A DNA stretch of 64,000 nt from Streptomyces sp. HSG2 (lineage in GTDB: Bacteria > Actinomycetota > Actinomycetes > Streptomycetales > Streptomycetaceae), in assembly GCF_016598575.1 (NCBI RefSeq), contig NZ_CP066801.1, forward strand, positions 1,298,501-1,362,500, read 5' to 3'. The position numbers and the translations under genes were made by a program. A model generated the notes under the pieces. The model did no database searches. It was given only the letters and a program-made list of their open reading frames with translations, and was not told the DNA's origin. How positions within the stretch are numbered: position 1 is the stretch's first letter; each line of letters starts with the position of its first letter. Below, in pieces: positions 47,453-55,053 of this stretch.

Positions 47453-48112
47453 TCACCGACCCCTCGACGACCCCGACCCGCACGACGCCCCGGTCGTCGG
47501 CGCCCCGCAGGGACAGCCGGGTCGCCCGGGGATTCCGCGGCCCGTCCGGCGGAGGGAGACGGGCGCCCAGGAGAGCGACAGCGCTCCTCCGATCAGGGCC
47601 AGGGTGAACCCGATGAGGTACCCGCCGAAGTTGGACACCACGAGGGACACCAGGGCCAGCACGATCGCGGCACCCCCGGCGAACACCCGGACGGCCGGCC
47701 GGAACCACATGGTCAGGCCCAACGTGACCAGGAGCACCCCGATGATCAGCGACCCCGCGCCGGCGGGCGTCGCCATGGCGATCGTCAGGTGACCGAGTGT
47801 GAGGGCGGTGTACGGGGACCAGGCGATGGGGAGCGCGCCCGACAGGGTGAGGAGACCGGCCCAGAAGGGCCTGCCGCCCCGCCAGTCGCGAAAGCGCTGA
47901 CGTGGCCGGGTCGGTCGTCCGGTGTTCTGGCGCCGAGTCGGGTCGCTCGACGGGCGACTCGCCGGGTCCGGTGGAGGAACGTCCGGCGCGGCCGAGGCCG
48001 TGACGTCGAGGTCCGTGCGAAGGGCCTCGCCGGTCGGGCCGCAAGGGCGGGCGAACCGACGCTCCCCCTGTTCCCGGGCCGGGCGGATGCTCGACCCGGG
48101 GGGCGGGGTCAC
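47453..48112 (-). CDS. DUF6114 family membrane protein
   Basis: A 219-residue protein with a disordered Pro/Arg-rich lead of about 85 residues, then four to five membrane helices: RPFWAGLLTLSGALPIAWSP, GAGSLIIGVLLVTLGLTMWF, FAGGAAIVLALVSLVVSNFG and YLIGFTLALIGGALSLSW. This matches the actinobacterial DUF6114 proteins (function unknown), which are regularly encoded beside a DUF6230 protein, as here. GTG 48112 overlaps the DUF6230 stop by 4 bp (GTGA); the longer upstream frame is a shadow. The last 30 residues are Cys/Gly/Arg-rich, which is odd for the family, and may reflect read-through to a later stop. Confidence 0.8.
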   Translation of the reverse strand: MTPPPGSSIRPAREQGERRFARPCGPTGEALRTDLDVTASAAPDVPPPDPASRPSSDPTRRQNTGRPTRPRQRFRDWRGGRPFWAGLLTLSGALPIAWSPYTALTLGHLTIAMATPAGAGSLIIGVLLVTLGLTMWFRPAVRVFAGGAAIVLALVSLVVSNFGGYLIGFTLALIGGALSLSWAPVSLRRTGRGIPGRPGCPCGAPTTGASCGSGSSRGR

Positions 48113-48651
48113 CGGCACTCCGTCGCGGGGTCCCTGCCGAGGCGCGTCGACAGACCGTTCAGCCGGAAGGTCCCGGCGATCGTCGCCCACGCGGTCTGCT
48201 CGACGTCGTACAGGTCGGCCGACCCCACCCCGGTGGTGGCGGCGTCGAGCTGAGCCACGTCGATGAACAGGTTCTCGGCGACCACCGGGTCGCGCGCGTC
48301 GTCGCCCGCCTCCAGTCGGAGGTAGACGCTCCCCAGGAGCGGCACGTCCACCCGGGCCGACTGACACATCCCGGTGATCGTGGCGTCCTCGAAGGAGGAG
48401 ATCGCCACCGACACGGCCCTCCGCTCGCCCGCGACGGAGGTCCGGATCGTGTCGACGCCGTCGTACCGGGCCAGGCCGTCACCGCGCAGATGCACGGCGG
48501 TGGCCTTGAACCGCTGCCCCGAGACGCTGAACGACGCGGCGAGGGCTCCCTGGGCCAGGCCGACGCAGACCGCGACCGCGGCGGCGAGGCCGGCGACCAT
48601 CACCACGGCGAACCGATTCCATCTGGTCCCGCCCGGCACCGGGGGCTCCAT
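48109..48651 (-). CDS. DUF6230 family protein
   Basis: A 180-residue protein anchored or exported by an N-terminal hydrophobic segment (RFAVVMVAGLAAAVAVCVGL, about 13-32). The rest is a beta-rich domain: AASFSVSGQRFKATAVHLRG, then ISSFEDATITGMCQSARVDV and PLLGSVYLRLEAGDD. The two cysteines (in GMCQS and at the end in ATECR) could form a disulfide. DUF6230 proteins are confined to actinomycetes; function unknown. ATG 48651 follows GGAGGAAGC; a longer in-frame reading is ignored. It is coupled to the DUF6114 gene, and the two products probably act as a membrane pair. Confidence 0.85.
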   Translation of the reverse strand: MEPPVPGGTRWNRFAVVMVAGLAAAVAVCVGLAQGALAASFSVSGQRFKATAVHLRGDGLARYDGVDTIRTSVAGERRAVSVAISSFEDATITGMCQSARVDVPLLGSVYLRLEAGDDARDPVVAENLFIDVAQLDAATTGVGSADLYDVEQTAWATIAGTFRLNGLSTRLGRDPATECR

Positions 48652-49075
48652 GCTTCCTCCTTCGGTCGCCCGCCCGCGGGTTCGCGCCCGGTGGGACGGG
48701 ACAGGCGCGGCGTCTCGGCACGGAAAGCGCCCGCGCACCTCGCACCGGTCGCACACGCGCGACCTCACCTGGGGGAGGATCGCGCCGATGGGTGAACGAC
48801 CCACCCGGCGCGAAGCGCGATCGCCCTCACTCGCGGGAACCCGGGGTCCGCGGCGCACCGCGACCGCCGTCGTGTGGAGCACCGGGCGTCGCCGATCGTG
48901 GTGCATTCCGGCCGCCCGCACAAGAGGTTCGCTACTCGGCGGTAGCCAAGAAAGGGGCAGCGGGGCCGACGACGGCTCGGCGTACCTACGCAGCGTGTCG
49001 GTCCGAGCCGGGCCGACTCCGGGGCACATCGGGCAGAATCACACAGAGGATCCGAGCGGAGTCACGGGAAGTAAC
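48652..49075. other. gene-free region upstream of the DUF6230 gene
   Basis: About 420 bp without a credible gene on either strand. Frames that stay open translate to Arg/Pro/Ser-rich sequence without ribosome sites. It should contain the promoter of the DUF6230-DUF6114 pair; no clear hexamers or palindromes stand out. Confidence 0.45.
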
Positions 49076-49115
49076 AGCGGCCGCGATTGCCAAGATTCGG
49101 CAAAACGCGGCCGCT
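49076..49115 (-). terminator. hairpin terminator after the thioredoxin-like gene
   Basis: AGCGGCCGCG (49076-49085) pairs with CGCGGCCGCT (49106-49115), and TTGCC (49087-49091) pairs with GGCAA (49099-49103) inside, leaving a 7-nt loop. It lies 18 nt after the stop codon of the thioredoxin-like gene. A TTT run follows on the plus side, so it may act in both directions. Confidence 0.7.
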
Positions 49116-49133
49116 TTTCGCCCCTCCGAAGGG

Positions 49134-50105
49134 TCAGAACAGCGCGCGCGCCAAGGCGCGGCGGGCCGCGATCACCCGGGGGTCCTCCGCTCCCACGACC
49201 TCGAACAGCTCCAACAGCCGGACCCGGACGGCGTCCCGCTCCTCGCCCGCCGTGCGCGAGACGGTGTCGATGAGCCGTCCGAAGGCGTCGTCCACGTGAC
49301 CACCGACCAGATCGAGGTCGGCCGCCGTGATCTGCGCCGCGACGTCGTCCGGACGGTCCGCAGCCTCCTTGCGGACCGCCTGCGGGTCGAGGCCCCGCAC
49401 CCGCTGGAGCAACTCGGTCTGGGCCAGGCCGAGCTTGGCCTCGGTGTTGCCGGGGTCGTCGGCGAGGACGTTGCGGTAGGCCTGGGCGGCGCCGCCCAGG
49501 TCCCCCGCGTCCAACGCCCGCACGGCGGCCTCCAGCGCGGCGTCGTGGGGGCCGGCGGGACGCTCCGCGGCCTCCCCCCCACCCGGGTCGGCGTCGGCGT
49601 CGACGGTCAGACCGGTCAGACCGAACCTCTCCTCGGCGACCTGCACCAGCTGGTCCAGCGTCTGCCGGATCTGCGCCTCTCCGGCCGCCCCCTGGAAGAG
49701 CGGAAGGGCCTGGCCGGCGACGACCGCGAAGACCGCCGGGATTCCCTGGACGCCGAACTGCTGCATCAGCATCTGGTTGGCGTCGACGTCGATCTTGGCG
49801 AGCACGAAACGCCCGGCGTACTCGGCGGCGAGCCGCTCCAGGACCGGACTCAACTGCTTGCACGGCTCGCACCACTCGGCCCAGAAGTCGATGACGACCG
49901 GGACCTCCGTGGACCGCTGGAGAACGTCGGTCTCGAAACCCGCCTCGTCGACGTCGATCACGAGGGCGGCGGGCGAGACCGCGCCACCTCCGCCCTGCCG
50001 GGCCGCTTCGGCGCGGGCCTGTTCCGCCTTGCTCTTGGCCTCCTGGGCCGCCTTCACCGCGGCGAGGTCGACGGCCCCGCTCATGGACATGTTCCGTGGC
50101 TGCAT
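49134..50105 (-). CDS. thioredoxin domain protein with TPR region (CnoX/YbbN type)
   Basis: A 323-residue cytoplasmic protein. An Ala/Lys/Glu-rich helix (about 12-38) precedes the thioredoxin domain (about 48-160) with VVIDFWAEWCEPCKQLSP; the two active cysteines are C79 and C82, but the motif is WCEPC rather than the usual WCGPC. The cis-Pro is in GIPAVFAVVAGQ. A C-terminal helical half (about 200-323) has the TPR-like repeat DAGDLGGAAQAYRNVLADDP and RVRLLELFEVVGAED. This matches CnoX/YbbN chaperone-holdases, which protect proteins under oxidative stress. ATG 50105 follows GGGGAGGA. It is read in the same direction as icmA, but hairpins separate them. Confidence 0.9.
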   Translation of the reverse strand: MQPRNMSMSGAVDLAAVKAAQEAKSKAEQARAEAARQGGGGAVSPAALVIDVDEAGFETDVLQRSTEVPVVIDFWAEWCEPCKQLSPVLERLAAEYAGRFVLAKIDVDANQMLMQQFGVQGIPAVFAVVAGQALPLFQGAAGEAQIRQTLDQLVQVAEERFGLTGLTVDADADPGGGEAAERPAGPHDAALEAAVRALDAGDLGGAAQAYRNVLADDPGNTEAKLGLAQTELLQRVRGLDPQAVRKEAADRPDDVAAQITAADLDLVGGHVDDAFGRLIDTVSRTAGEERDAVRVRLLELFEVVGAEDPRVIAARRALARALF

Positions 50106-50323
50106 GTGCCCATCCTCCCCTGTCGGGCGCGTGTCCGTGAAAACGGGCCGGGAATGCCCGCCGGCGGGCCGCGACACCGGGAGCGGGCCACCGGGGACCC
50201 TCACATCGCCGCCGGGACGCCCCTCGGCGATTCGGACACGCCCGCCGTCCGCCGAGGGCGTGACGCGGGGCTGTTCCGACGCTGGAGGGCGCGGTGGCAC
50301 CCAGCGCGCGGCGGAGTCGGGGA

Positions 50324-50397
50324 CCCCACCGGAGCTCCGGTGGGGGGCGGGGCACGCCCCGGCCCGGAGCTCCGGCGGGGCGTACCCCCGCCGGAGC
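50324..50397 (-). terminator. tandem palindromes after icmA
   Basis: GCTCCGGCGGGG (50369-50380) and CCCCGCCGGAGC (50386-50397) form a perfect 12-bp hairpin with a 5-nt loop, starting 26 nt after the icmA stop. Downstream lies a second perfect palindrome of 22 bp, CCCCACCGGAG/CTCCGGTGGGG (50324-50345). The shared core CCGGAGCTCCGG suggests they are copies of one element. Together they make a double terminator before the thioredoxin-like gene. Confidence 0.65.
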
Positions 50398-50422
50398 CCG
50401 GCCGGGGGTGCGGGGTCTCGGG

Positions 50423-52123
50423 TCAGAAGCCCGCGGGCTCCGTGTAGACCCCCCATTCGTCGCGCAGCGCGTCGCAGATCTCGCCGAGCGTGGCCTCCGC
50501 CCGGACCGCCCGCAGCATGGGTTCGATCATGTTGTCGCCCGAGCGGGCCGCCTCGATCATGGCGTCGAGGGCGGAGCGCACCGCGGCGGCGTCCCGGGCG
50601 TCCTTGCGCTCGCGCAAGGCCTTCACCTGATCGCGCTCCACCTCGTGGCTGACCCTGAGGATCTCCAGGTCCCCGGTGACGGATCCGGTGTGGGCGTTGA
50701 CACCGACGACGCGCTTCTCGCCCTTCTCCAACGACTGCTGGTAGCGGAAGGCCGATTCGGCGATCTCGCCGGTGAACCAGCCGTCCTCGATCCCGCGCAG
50801 GATGCCCGAGGTCATGGGCCCGATCGGGTGGTGTCCGTCGGGGTGGGCCCGCGCTCCGCGCTCGGTGATCCGCTGGAAGATCTCCTCGGCGTCCGCCTCG
50901 ATCCGGTCCGTGAGTCGCTCGACGAACCAGGACCCGCCGAGCGGGTCGGCGACGTTGGCGACACCCGTCTCCTCCATGAGGACCTGCTGGGTGCGGAGGG
51001 CGATCTCGGCGGCCTGCTCGCTGGGCAGCGCCAGCGTCTCGTCCAGGGCGTTGGTGTGGAGCGAGTTGGTTCCGCCGAGCACCGCCGCCAGGGCCTGCAC
51101 GGCCGTGCGGACCACGTTGTTGTAGGGCTGCTGCGCGGTCAGCGAGACGCCGGCCGTCTGAGTGTGGAACCGCAACCACTGCGCCTTGTCGCTGGTGGCT
51201 CCGTAGACGTCCCGCATCCGGCGCGCCCAGATCCGGCGCGCGGCCCGGAACTTGGCGATTTCCTCGAAGAAGTCCAGGTGGGCGTCGAAGAAGAAGGACA
51301 GACCGGGCGCGAAGACGTCCACGTCGAGCCCGCGACTCAACCCCAGCTCCACGTAGCCGAAGCCGTCCGCGAGCGTGTAGGCGAGCTCCTGCGCGGCCGT
51401 GGCCCCGGCCTCCCGGATGTGGTACCCGGAGACGGAGAGAGGTTTGTAGGCGGGGACTCCGGCCGCACAGTACTCCATCAGGTCGCCGATCAGGCGCAGG
51501 TGCGGCTCGGGCTGGAAGAGCCATTCCTTCTGGGCGATGTACTCCTTGAAGATGTCCGTCTGGAGCGTGCCGTTCAGGACGGCGTGGTCGACGCCCTGCC
51601 GCTCGGCGGCGACCAGGTACATGCAGAAGACGGGCACCGCGGGCCCGCTGATCGTCATCGAGGTCGTGACCTCGCCGAGCGGGATGCCCCGGAAGAGCAC
51701 CTCCATGTCGGCCGCCGAGTCGATGGCGACCCCGCAGTGGCCGACCTCGCCGAGCGAGCGCGGATCGTCGGAGTCCCGACCCATCAGGGTGGGCATGTCG
51801 AAGGCCACCGAGAGCCCTCCCCCGCCGTGGCCGAGGATCATCTTGTAGCGCTCGTTGGTCTGCTCGGCGTTCCCGAAGCCGGCGAACTGCCGGATCGTCC
51901 AGGTGCGCCCCCGGTATCCGGTCGCGTGCAGGCCCCGGGTGAAGGGGTACTCCCCCGGCCAGCCGATGCGCTCGAACCCCTCGTAGCGGTCCCCGGGCCG
52001 TGGCCCGTAGACGGGATCGACGGGATCCCCGGAGAGCGTGGTGAAGTCCGCCTCGCGCTTGCGCGCGGCGTCGTACCGGGCCTGCCAACGGCGGCGGCCC
52101 TCCTCGATGGCGTCAGCGTCCAT
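50423..52123 (-). CDS. icmA: isobutyryl-CoA mutase large subunit
   Basis: A 566-residue catalytic subunit of a B12-dependent acyl-CoA mutase, the same length as known IcmA. It lacks the C-terminal cobalamin-binding domain, which a separate small subunit (IcmB, not in this window) would supply. Residues that set substrate choice are F80 (TIRQFAGFG) and Q198 (EYIAQKEW), the pair of isobutyryl-CoA mutases; methylmalonyl-CoA mutase has Tyr and Arg there. Other motifs: GGGGLSVAFDMPTLMGRDSD near 100 and GGTNSLHTNALDE near 345. It interconverts isobutyryl- and n-butyryl-CoA, linking valine breakdown to polyketide and fatty acid building blocks. ATG 52123 gives this exact residue numbering. Confidence 0.96.
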   Translation of the reverse strand: MDADAIEEGRRRWQARYDAARKREADFTTLSGDPVDPVYGPRPGDRYEGFERIGWPGEYPFTRGLHATGYRGRTWTIRQFAGFGNAEQTNERYKMILGHGGGGLSVAFDMPTLMGRDSDDPRSLGEVGHCGVAIDSAADMEVLFRGIPLGEVTTSMTISGPAVPVFCMYLVAAERQGVDHAVLNGTLQTDIFKEYIAQKEWLFQPEPHLRLIGDLMEYCAAGVPAYKPLSVSGYHIREAGATAAQELAYTLADGFGYVELGLSRGLDVDVFAPGLSFFFDAHLDFFEEIAKFRAARRIWARRMRDVYGATSDKAQWLRFHTQTAGVSLTAQQPYNNVVRTAVQALAAVLGGTNSLHTNALDETLALPSEQAAEIALRTQQVLMEETGVANVADPLGGSWFVERLTDRIEADAEEIFQRITERGARAHPDGHHPIGPMTSGILRGIEDGWFTGEIAESAFRYQQSLEKGEKRVVGVNAHTGSVTGDLEILRVSHEVERDQVKALRERKDARDAAAVRSALDAMIEAARSGDNMIEPMLRAVRAEATLGEICDALRDEWGVYTEPAGF

Positions 52124-52131
52124 GCCCTCAA

Positions 52132-52155
52132 ATTTACTAGGACGTCCAAGTAAAT
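52132..52155 (-). promoter_or_regulatory. 24-bp near-perfect palindrome at the icmA start
   Basis: ATTTACTAGGAC/GTCCAAGTAAAT matches its own reverse complement except at one symmetric base pair. It ends 8 nt before the icmA start codon. It is very AT-rich for this genome and contains TAGTAA on the minus strand, which could be the -10 box of a short-leader transcript. The position and symmetry point to an operator, perhaps for an acyl-CoA-sensing regulator; no such regulator is next to it except the MarR gene about 0.6 kb upstream. Confidence 0.65.
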
Positions 52156-52265
52156 GTCGATGGGACACCGCCGATCGGGTGGCCGACGCGTCCGGGGCGC
52201 CCGCGCGAGGCGCCCCGCGCCGCGCCTGGTCGCGCCCGACGGCGCGGAGTACGGCGGGCTGGGCG

Positions 52266-52604
52266 CTACGGCGCGGCGACGGCGGAAGTCCGTGTCTCCG
52301 GCTCGGCCGCCAGCTCCCTGGTGATGCGACGCTCCACGAAGAAGGCGGCGGCCGGGACGGTGCCGGCGAGCAGCACCCAGAGCTGCTTGGCCACCGGCCA
52401 CTTCGCCTTGGCCCCCAGGTCGAAGGCGAAGACGAGGTAGACGACGTAGAGCCAGCCGTGCGCGATGCTGACCACACGGGTGAAGTCGGCGGCGCCCTGG
52501 ACTTCGAGCAGGTACTTGCCGATCATGCCCAGAGTGAGCAGGATCAACAGCACACCGGTGACGTAGGCCATGACCCGGTACCGGGTCAGCACGCTCTTCT
52601 TCAT
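52266..52604 (-). CDS. DUF3817 family membrane protein (copy 1)
   Basis: A 112-residue protein with three membrane helices: YRVMAYVTGVLLILLTLGMI (9-28), VSIAHGWLYVVYLVFAFDLG (45-64) and QLWVLLAGTVPAAAFFVERR (74-93). The H-G-x-L-x-V-x-Y and AKW elements define DUF3817. Function unknown. Start ATG 52604 (MKKSVLTRYRVMAY) is the family start. A paralogue is encoded at the right end of the window; the two share the H-G-x-L core and the P-x-x-x-F-x-x-x-R-R end. It lies between icmA and the MarR gene, all leftward. Confidence 0.88.
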   Translation of the reverse strand: MKKSVLTRYRVMAYVTGVLLILLTLGMIGKYLLEVQGAADFTRVVSIAHGWLYVVYLVFAFDLGAKAKWPVAKQLWVLLAGTVPAAAFFVERRITRELAAEPETRTSAVAAP

Positions 52605-52717
52605 GCCCCGAGCCTAGCCACCCCGCCCCGGCGATCTTGCGCGGGGCCGGAGCCCGCACCCCGACCGGCCGGCGAGCCTGGGGAGGGCGCCGGGTGGGGG
52701 CACGTCCGGCGGGCGGC

Positions 52718-53227
52718 TCAGCCCTCGTCGAAGTCGCCCGCCGCGACCCGCAGCGGACGCAGCAGAGCGAAGATCTCGCCGCATTCCTCCGCGTCGTAGG
52801 CGCCCAGGCCGAAGTCCATCGCCATCAGGTCGCGCGTGGCGGCGTCCACGACCTCGCGCCCCCGCTCGGTGACCGAGGCCAGCGTGCCGCGCCCGTCGTT
52901 CGGGTTGGGGCGTTTGTCGACCAGGCCGGACCGCACCAGGCGGTCGACGGTGTTCGTGACGGACGTGGGGTGCACCATGAGCCGCTCCCCGATCTTGGAC
53001 ATCGGCAGCTCCCCCGCCTTGGAGAAGGTGAGCAGCACCAGCGCCTCGTAGCGGGCGAAGGTCAGACCGTAGGGCTTGACCACCGCGTCGACCTCGGCCA
53101 GCAGGATCTGCTGCGCCCGCATGATCGACGTGATCGCCGCCATGGACGGCACGTTCCCCCAGCGCTGCTTCCAGAGCTCGTCGGCGCGGGCGATGGGGTC
53201 GAAGGTGAGGTTGAGCGGCTTCGGCAC
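52718..53227 (-). CDS. MarR family transcriptional regulator
   Basis: A 169-residue winged helix-turn-helix regulator. N-terminal dimerisation helices (about 10-60, with IMRAQQILLAEVDAVVKPYG), then LTFARYEALVLLTFSKAGEL, recognition region SKIGERLMVHPTSVTNTVDRL (about 78-98) and the wing GLVDKRPNPNDGRGTLASVTERG with the conserved D-x-R. C-terminal helices finish the dimer arm. It probably binds a palindrome and responds to a small ligand. Candidates are its own promoter, the DUF3817 gene, and the palindrome at icmA. It is also the last gene before the polyketide cluster, but belongs to the older neighbourhood. Confidence 0.92.
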   Translation of the reverse strand: MPKPLNLTFDPIARADELWKQRWGNVPSMAAITSIMRAQQILLAEVDAVVKPYGLTFARYEALVLLTFSKAGELPMSKIGERLMVHPTSVTNTVDRLVRSGLVDKRPNPNDGRGTLASVTERGREVVDAATRDLMAMDFGLGAYDAEECGEIFALLRPLRVAAGDFDEG

Positions 53228-53249
53228 GGCACCAGACCTTACCGGCCGG

Positions 53250-53645
53250 TCACATGCCGGTCAGCCTCGTCTCGCCCTTCGGTCCTCCGCCACGTCCCCG
53301 GTGGACGTCGACCCACGCCCCCCCGGCGTCGGCGACCTCCTCGATCTGGAAGACCGCGGTCCAGCGGTCCTCGTGCAGACAGGCGTTCATCGACTCCACC
53401 AAGACCCGGTGCGCGGCGCCCTCCCGCCACCGTCCCACGGCCTCCGCGCCCGCCCACTCGCTGGTGAGAAGCCACCGTTCGGGGTCGTCAAGGCACCGGC
53501 AGAGCTCCTCGCCCAGATGGCCCGGGACCCGCTCGGCGCTCTCCCGAACCTCACGGTAGGACCGCAGGAAGTCGGCCTCCCTTCCCGCGCGCACCCGAAG
53601 GAGGCGCACCACCCGCACCCTGGCCGGGCTCCCGGTCGCCGTCAC
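53250..53645 (-). CDS. antibiotic biosynthesis monooxygenase (ABM) domain protein
   Basis: A 131-residue protein with one dimeric alpha/beta ABM fold: RVVRLLRVRAGREADFL (strand 1, helix 1), RVPGHLGEELCRCLDDPERW, LLTSEWAGAEAVGRW and VFQIEEVADAG. Such small proteins act as cofactor-free oxygenases or cyclase helpers on aromatic polyketides. The VPGHLG-LC-DDP-W-L-TSEW string is shared with the N-terminal domain of the SchA/CurD-like protein at the other end of this cluster, so the two are paralogues. ATG 53645 overlaps the P450 stop by 4 bp; both are one transcript. Confidence 0.85.
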   Translation of the reverse strand: MTATGSPARVRVVRLLRVRAGREADFLRSYREVRESAERVPGHLGEELCRCLDDPERWLLTSEWAGAEAVGRWREGAAHRVLVESMNACLHEDRWTAVFQIEEVADAGGAWVDVHRGRGGGPKGETRLTGM

Positions 53646-54910
53646 GACGGGTCGAGCACCACGGGAAGGGCCGCCAGCCCGCGGAACGCCGGGAAGGGGA
53701 CCGTCAGCCAGCGCGCCTCCAACGGCGCCGCGGCACGCGCCATCCGGGGGAAGCGCTCGAAGAGCGCCGTGAGCGCCGTGTGCACCTCCAACCGCGCCAA
53801 CGGCGCACCGACGCAGTAGTGCGGACCGTATCCGAAGGTCAGGTGGGCCGCCTGCGCGTTCGGCCGACGGACGTCGAGGTCGTCGGGGGAGGTGAAGACC
53901 TCCGGGTCGCGGTTGGCTCCGGCGATGGCGATCTGTACGAGCGCGCCCTTGGGGATGCGGGTGTCCCGGATGACGAGGTCCTCACGGGCGTAGCGGAAGG
54001 TCGCGTTCTCGACGGAGGTCTCGAAGCGGAAGATCTCCTCCACGGCAGCCGCCAGGGTGTCCGCGTCCCGGAGGGCCAGCGCCTTCTGGTCGGGCCGGTC
54101 GAGCAGGTGGTGGACGGCGTTGCCGATCTGGTAGGCGGTCGTCTTGTGGCCGGCGAACAGCAGCACCCACGCCGTCGAGACCAGCTCGCTGTCGGTGAGG
54201 GAGCCTTCCTGGTCCTTGGCGCTGACCAGGGCGCTCAGCAGTCCGTCGTCGGGCTCGCGGCGCTTGCGCGCGCAGACGTCCACCAGGAAGTCGCGGAGGT
54301 TGCCCTCGGCCACCTGAAGCGCCTTGCGCGCCTCGGGGCCGAACCCGGTCTGGGCGACCGTGGCGGACCACTCCTGCGCCTGCCGGCGTTCCTTCTCGGG
54401 GATGCCCAACAGTTCGCAGATCACCTGGAGCGGCAGCGGGAAGCAGAACTCCGGGAGCAGATCCACCGGGCCGGAGGCGGGAAGTCGGTCCAGCAGGCTC
54501 TCCGTGATCTCCTGGACGCGCGGACGCAGCGCCTCCACCCGCTTGGGGGTGAAGGTGCCCCCGACGATCCTCCTGAGCCGCGTGTGCTTGGGAGGGTCGG
54601 AGAAGAGCATGTTGTCGTCAAGCGCCACCGAGGAGTCCCCGAAGATGCGGTGGTAGGCGTCCAGGGCACCGTGCATGTCCTTGCTCAGCCGCGGGTCGGC
54701 GAGCGCGGCTCTGGCGTCGTCGTAACGGGTGATCAGGTACGTCTCCACGCCGTGCGGGGGCTTCATGGGGCACACCGGGGCGGTCTCCCGGAGCTTGGCG
54801 TACACGGGGTGCGGGTCGGCCCGGAACTCCCGGCCGCAGGACGAGGCCGCGGCGGCGGCCTGCTCGGAGGAGAACGCCTCGGACTCCTCGGGTGCGAACG
54901 CTTGCGTCAT
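53642..54910 (-). CDS. cytochrome P450
   Basis: A 422-residue bacterial P450. The haem ligand is C366 in FGYGPHYCVGAPLARLE. The I-helix oxygen groove is AGHKT (253-257), with Lys before the conserved Thr. K-helix E292-x-x-R295 lies in EEIFRF. The C-helix segment DPPKHTRLRRIV (about 105-116) is typical of the CYP105/107-like group. No membrane anchor; ferredoxin and reductase are not encoded nearby. ATG 54910 (MTQAFAPEESEAF) is preferred to a longer start lacking a site. It is divergent from the flavin hydroxylase gene with only 143 bp between them, so it probably oxidises the spore-pigment intermediate. Confidence 0.93.
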   Translation of the reverse strand: MTQAFAPEESEAFSSEQAAAAASSCGREFRADPHPVYAKLRETAPVCPMKPPHGVETYLITRYDDARAALADPRLSKDMHGALDAYHRIFGDSSVALDDNMLFSDPPKHTRLRRIVGGTFTPKRVEALRPRVQEITESLLDRLPASGPVDLLPEFCFPLPLQVICELLGIPEKERRQAQEWSATVAQTGFGPEARKALQVAEGNLRDFLVDVCARKRREPDDGLLSALVSAKDQEGSLTDSELVSTAWVLLFAGHKTTAYQIGNAVHHLLDRPDQKALALRDADTLAAAVEEIFRFETSVENATFRYAREDLVIRDTRIPKGALVQIAIAGANRDPEVFTSPDDLDVRRPNAQAAHLTFGYGPHYCVGAPLARLEVHTALTALFERFPRMARAAAPLEARWLTVPFPAFRGLAALPVVLDPS

Positions 54911-55053
54911 GGCTGGTCCCCGGGTCGACGTGGATACGGTGGTCGTGCCACGGTTTCCCGGGACGCCGGCCCCCGCAAACAGCACTGGTCCATCCGGGTC
55001 GGGTCGTGGCGCGGCGCGTGGCGGACCCGTCCGTCCTGGTAAGCATCGTCTAC
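54911..55053. promoter_or_regulatory. divergent promoter region of P450 and flavin hydroxylase
   Basis: This 143-bp space holds the promoters of both tailoring transcripts. It contains GTGG-TCGTG-CCAC (around 54940), a short inverted repeat. No clear -10/-35 pair was identified on either strand. Confidence 0.35.
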
